Below the pieces are notes generated by a model, which was not told where the DNA came from, made no database searches, and saw only the letters and a program-made list of their open reading frames with translations. A stretch of 64,000 nucleotides of DNA from an uncultured Pelagibacteraceae bacterium (lineage in GTDB: Bacteria > Pseudomonadota > Alphaproteobacteria > Pelagibacterales > Pelagibacteraceae), in assembly GCA_902610315.1 (NCBI GenBank), contig CACLVA010000001.1, positions 43,614 through 107,613 of the forward strand. The letters run 5' to 3'. Positions 61,151 to 64,000 of the stretch are shown one piece after another. Every line of letters begins with the position of its first letter. The first letter of the stretch is position 1. Made by a program: the position numbers and the translations under genes.

Positions 61151-61795
61151 TTATTGTAGTGTATTATTACTAAAGTTGTCTGAGTTATAAAGATTTATAA
61201 TTTCTTCAAATTTTTTTTTTCTAGATTTTAAATCTTTTGCTTCTAATAACATTTGTTTCTCTTCTTTTGTAAATGGAGATGCCATCGATAAAGTATTTAT
61301 AGTTTGATCTAAACCTTGTTTTTCTAATTCATTCCAATTTATAATATATCCTTGTTTTTCAAAAATTTTTTTAAGATTATTAAACATATGGCTAAAATCA
61401 GAAATATTAGTATCTACTTCTTCTTTATTAATATCATTTTTAAAACCATGACAGTCTATTTTAAATTCTCTATAAGGTTTACCTCTATCAATTTCCTCAA
61501 CTATGTTAAATCTACAAACACCATTTAAAACAATTACGTATCTTCCATCATCAGTCTCGTTAAAACTCATTATTTTGCCTAAGCATCCTACTTTAAAAAG
61601 TTCAGGTTTTTTTGAATTTGAAGTTCCTTTTGGTTGCGCCATACCAATTAAACGGTTTGATTTTATACTATCATTGATCATCTGAATATACCTTGGTTCA
61701 AAAATATTTAATGGTGCAGATGTATTTGGGAAAAAAATAAAATTAGATAAAGGAAATACAGGTAGAATGTTTGGAAGTTCACTAATTTTACTCAT
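61151..61795 (-). CDS. LON N-terminal (substrate-binding) domain protein; start probably 61795, listed 61849
   Basis: LPNILPVFPLSNFIFFPNTSAPLNIFEPRYIQMINDSI. Confidence 0.9.
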   Translation of the reverse strand: MSKISELPNILPVFPLSNFIFFPNTSAPLNIFEPRYIQMINDSIKSNRLIGMAQPKGTSNSKKPELFKVGCLGKIMSFNETDDGRYVIVLNGVCRFNIVEEIDRGKPYREFKIDCHGFKNDINKEEVDTNISDFSHMFNNLKKIFEKQGYIINWNELEKQGLDQTINTLSMASPFTKEEKQMLLEAKDLKSRKKKFEEIINLYNSDNFSNNTLQ

Positions 61796-61896
61796 TTGAC
61801 TAAAAATTATCAAATATTCATTAAAAGATCTATGTTCATATTGTTGCATCTTTATAATAAAAAAGGATGTTATTTATTAAAATAGTTGATTAATTT

Positions 61897-63339
61897 ATGA
61901 GAAATTTTAGCGATGAAAGTTTGTATACTAAGGGTTTAGAGCAATTTAAGAAAAATCAATTAGACAATTCATTAGATTTTCTACTTAGCATTAAAAAAAA
62001 AAATTTAAACACGCTTAAACTAATATCTCAAATATATATCAAACAAAATAATCTTAAAAGTGCAAAGTCATTTTTAAATAAAATTCTGAACTTAGATAAA
62101 AGAAATTTATTTGCCTTAAATTATTTAGGAGATTTAAATAAGTCAGATAGAAATTATTTAGATGCTGAAAAATTTTACATTAAATTAATTTCTTGTGATC
62201 AAAAATTTGCTCCAGCTTATTTCAATTTAGCATCACTTTATGAAGATAAGGGTGAATTAAAACTTGCTAAAGAGCACTATCTCAAAGTTATTGAAATCGA
62301 TAGTAAAAATTATGCAGCATTTTTTAATTTACAAAGAATTGATAAAAATTTTATAACTTATGAGATATTTAAAAAAATTGATAATAATTTAAAAAATAAT
62401 CAAAATTTTAGAGATAAAAATATAGCTTATGGTCATTTTATATTAGCTAATTATTATAGAAAAAAAAAAGAAATAAATTTAGAAATAAAAGAATTAACTA
62501 AAGGTCATGAAATTTTTTTTAATTCAGATCAAACGAACAAAAAAGCTGCTAATTATTGGTTAGAAACAGTTCCAAAAATGGTAAGCAAAAATTTTTTGTT
62601 TAAGTATAATAAAAATAACAAAATTGAGTCAAATGACATTGAGCCAATTTTTATTTTTGGAGTCCCAAGATCAGGCACAACTCTAATAGAAACAATAATT
62701 ACGTCTGGTAAAGAAAAAATTTATAATGCAGGCGAAAATATTGTTTTACAAGCAGCTTTGCAAAACTCACAATTAAATAAAAAAATACAAGAAAGTGAAA
62801 AATCTATTACTTTTGATATTAGTTTTTTAAAAAAAAATATTATTGAAAGTTACAAGAAAAAATTATCTTTACAGACTGAAAAATTTAAATTTATTGATAG
62901 AACTATGTCAAATTTCTTCTTTTCTGAGATTTTATTAGAAATATTTCCAAACGCAAAAATTATAAATTGTAAAAGAGATAATTTTCACAATCTTGTTGCT
63001 ATCTACCAACAGTGTTTAAACAATCTACCTTGGTCTCATAAAGTTGAAGACATTAAAAAATATATTTCTTTTTATAATAATAAACTAAGTACCCTGAAAA
63101 AAAATTATAGTAAAAATATATTAAATGTTGAATTAAAAAACCTTACAGAATACCCAGAGGATATATCAAAAGAAATAATGTCTTTTTGTAAACTAAACTG
63201 GTCAGAAAAAGTTCTTAAATATTATGAAAGAAAAGACTTAATATGTACTACAGCAAGCAATATTCAAATAAGAGAAAAAATTTTTAAATACGATAGTTCT
63301 AAGTTTTTACCCTACAAGGAATATTTTGATAATTTTTAA
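61897..63339 (+). CDS. TPR-repeat sulfotransferase
   Basis: N-terminal TPRs (AYFNLASLYEDKGELKLAKEHY); PIFIFGVPRSGTTLIETIITSG PAPS-loop. Confidence 0.9.
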   Translation: MRNFSDESLYTKGLEQFKKNQLDNSLDFLLSIKKKNLNTLKLISQIYIKQNNLKSAKSFLNKILNLDKRNLFALNYLGDLNKSDRNYLDAEKFYIKLISCDQKFAPAYFNLASLYEDKGELKLAKEHYLKVIEIDSKNYAAFFNLQRIDKNFITYEIFKKIDNNLKNNQNFRDKNIAYGHFILANYYRKKKEINLEIKELTKGHEIFFNSDQTNKKAANYWLETVPKMVSKNFLFKYNKNNKIESNDIEPIFIFGVPRSGTTLIETIITSGKEKIYNAGENIVLQAALQNSQLNKKIQESEKSITFDISFLKKNIIESYKKKLSLQTEKFKFIDRTMSNFFFSEILLEIFPNAKIINCKRDNFHNLVAIYQQCLNNLPWSHKVEDIKKYISFYNNKLSTLKKNYSKNILNVELKNLTEYPEDISKEIMSFCKLNWSEKVLKYYERKDLICTTASNIQIREKIFKYDSSKFLPYKEYFDNF

Positions 63340-63397
63340 TAAAAAAGTCTATTGCTTAATTAAGAAAAAGCATTTACTTTAAAAATTAAACTTATAA

Positions 63398-63472
63398 GCG
63401 GGCGTAGCTCAGTGGTAGAGCGTCTCGTTGCCAACGAGAAGGTCGTGGGTTCAAGTCCCATTGCCCGCTCCA
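63398..63472 (+). tRNA. tRNA-Gly(GCC), CCA encoded
   Basis: GCGGGCG...CTCGTTGCCAACGAG...GGTTCAAGTCCC...TGCCCGCTCCA folds as a cloverleaf, anticodon GCC. Confidence 0.97.
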
Positions 63473-63493
63473 TAAAGGTTTATAATAATAGAT

Positions 63494-63832
63494 ATGAGTG
63501 ATTTATCAGAAAAAAAATGTGTGCCTTGTGAGGGTGGCATCCCTTCGTTTAACTTAAGCGAAATTCATAAATATCTAAAAAAGGTTGATGGATGGGATGT
63601 TAAAAAAAATGAAAATGAGAATTTTTATTTACTTAAAGAATTTAAGTTTGAAAATTTTTTAAATGCCCAAACTTTTGTCAATAAAGTTGGCACTATAGCC
63701 GAGACAGAAGGTCACCATCCAGATATATGGTTTGGTTGGGGATATGCAAAAATAAAAATATTTACTCATGCTATAAATGGTCTCGCAGAAAGTGATTTTA
63801 TTCTTGCAGCTAAAATTGATAAAATTGTCTAA
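63494..63832 (+). CDS. phhB: 4a-hydroxytetrahydrobiopterin dehydratase
   Basis: NKVGTIAETEGHHPDIWFGWGYAKIKIFTHAINGLAESDFILAAKID. Confidence 0.96.
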   Translation: MSDLSEKKCVPCEGGIPSFNLSEIHKYLKKVDGWDVKKNENENFYLLKEFKFENFLNAQTFVNKVGTIAETEGHHPDIWFGWGYAKIKIFTHAINGLAESDFILAAKIDKIV

Positions 63833-64000
63833 TGTCTAAAGTGACGAGTTTTTGAGAAAATTAACACTGTATTTGTATTATTTGCAAATCTTATAATTTC
63901 TTTATCTCTTATAGAACCAAATGGTTGAATGATTGCCTTTACTCCAGATTGAACTAGTTTTTCAACTCCATCGACAAATGGAAAAAATGCATCCGAGGCT
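63829..64000 (-). CDS. purH: AICAR transformylase/IMP cyclohydrolase, C-terminal end (runs off right edge)
   Basis: Reverse translation ...SDAFFPFVDGVEKLVQSGVKAIIQPFGSIRDKEIIRFANNTNTVLIFSKTRHFRH*. Confidence 0.95.
   Translation of the reverse strand, partial: ASDAFFPFVDGVEKLVQSGVKAIIQPFGSIRDKEIIRFANNTNTVLIFSKTRHFRH

Noticed and set aside
1-64000. CRISPR, prophage, transposon or toxin-antitoxin systems
   Set aside because: No direct-repeat arrays, integrase/transposase motifs or terminal repeats recognised; gene content is core housekeeping

Overview
This window looks like a very AT-rich, streamlined alphaproteobacterial chromosome of the SAR11/Pelagibacterales type. That assignment rests on gene content, compactness and protein composition, not on a database search. 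Nearly all of it is conserved housekeeping sequence: metK-lnt-ybeY-phoH-miaB-fur-tsaB; nfuA-trpS-murJ; maeB; rsmI; grpE-dnaK-dnaJ; dapB-nth; a porin; leuS-lptE-holA; parB-parA-rsmG-mnmG-mnmE-rho-hemJ-hemH-hemE; a probable oriC; ppsR-maf-aroE-coaE-dnaQ; secB; hslUV; hisBHAFE; lolA-ftsK; tRNA-Gly(GCC); phhB-purH. I saw no transposon, prophage, CRISPR array or obvious accessory island. The items most worth a second look are: (1) a 35-codon ORF missing from the ORF track (28010..28117, -) that strongly resembles the core of the ribosome-rescue factor ArfA; (2) two Fur-type 7-1-7 operators exactly 60 bp apart between dapB and an unlisted Cys-rich microprotein; (3) the 283-bp hemE/ppsR divergent gap as oriC, with a canonical parS in rsmG and a second parS-like palindrome in holA bracketing parAB; (4) a frameshift in ppsR; (5) a strong hairpin terminator that is also the C-terminal coding sequence of a ThiE-like gene; (6) extreme overlap architecture: shared-stop tetranucleotides, a CAT|ATG divergent start and TTGA couplings.
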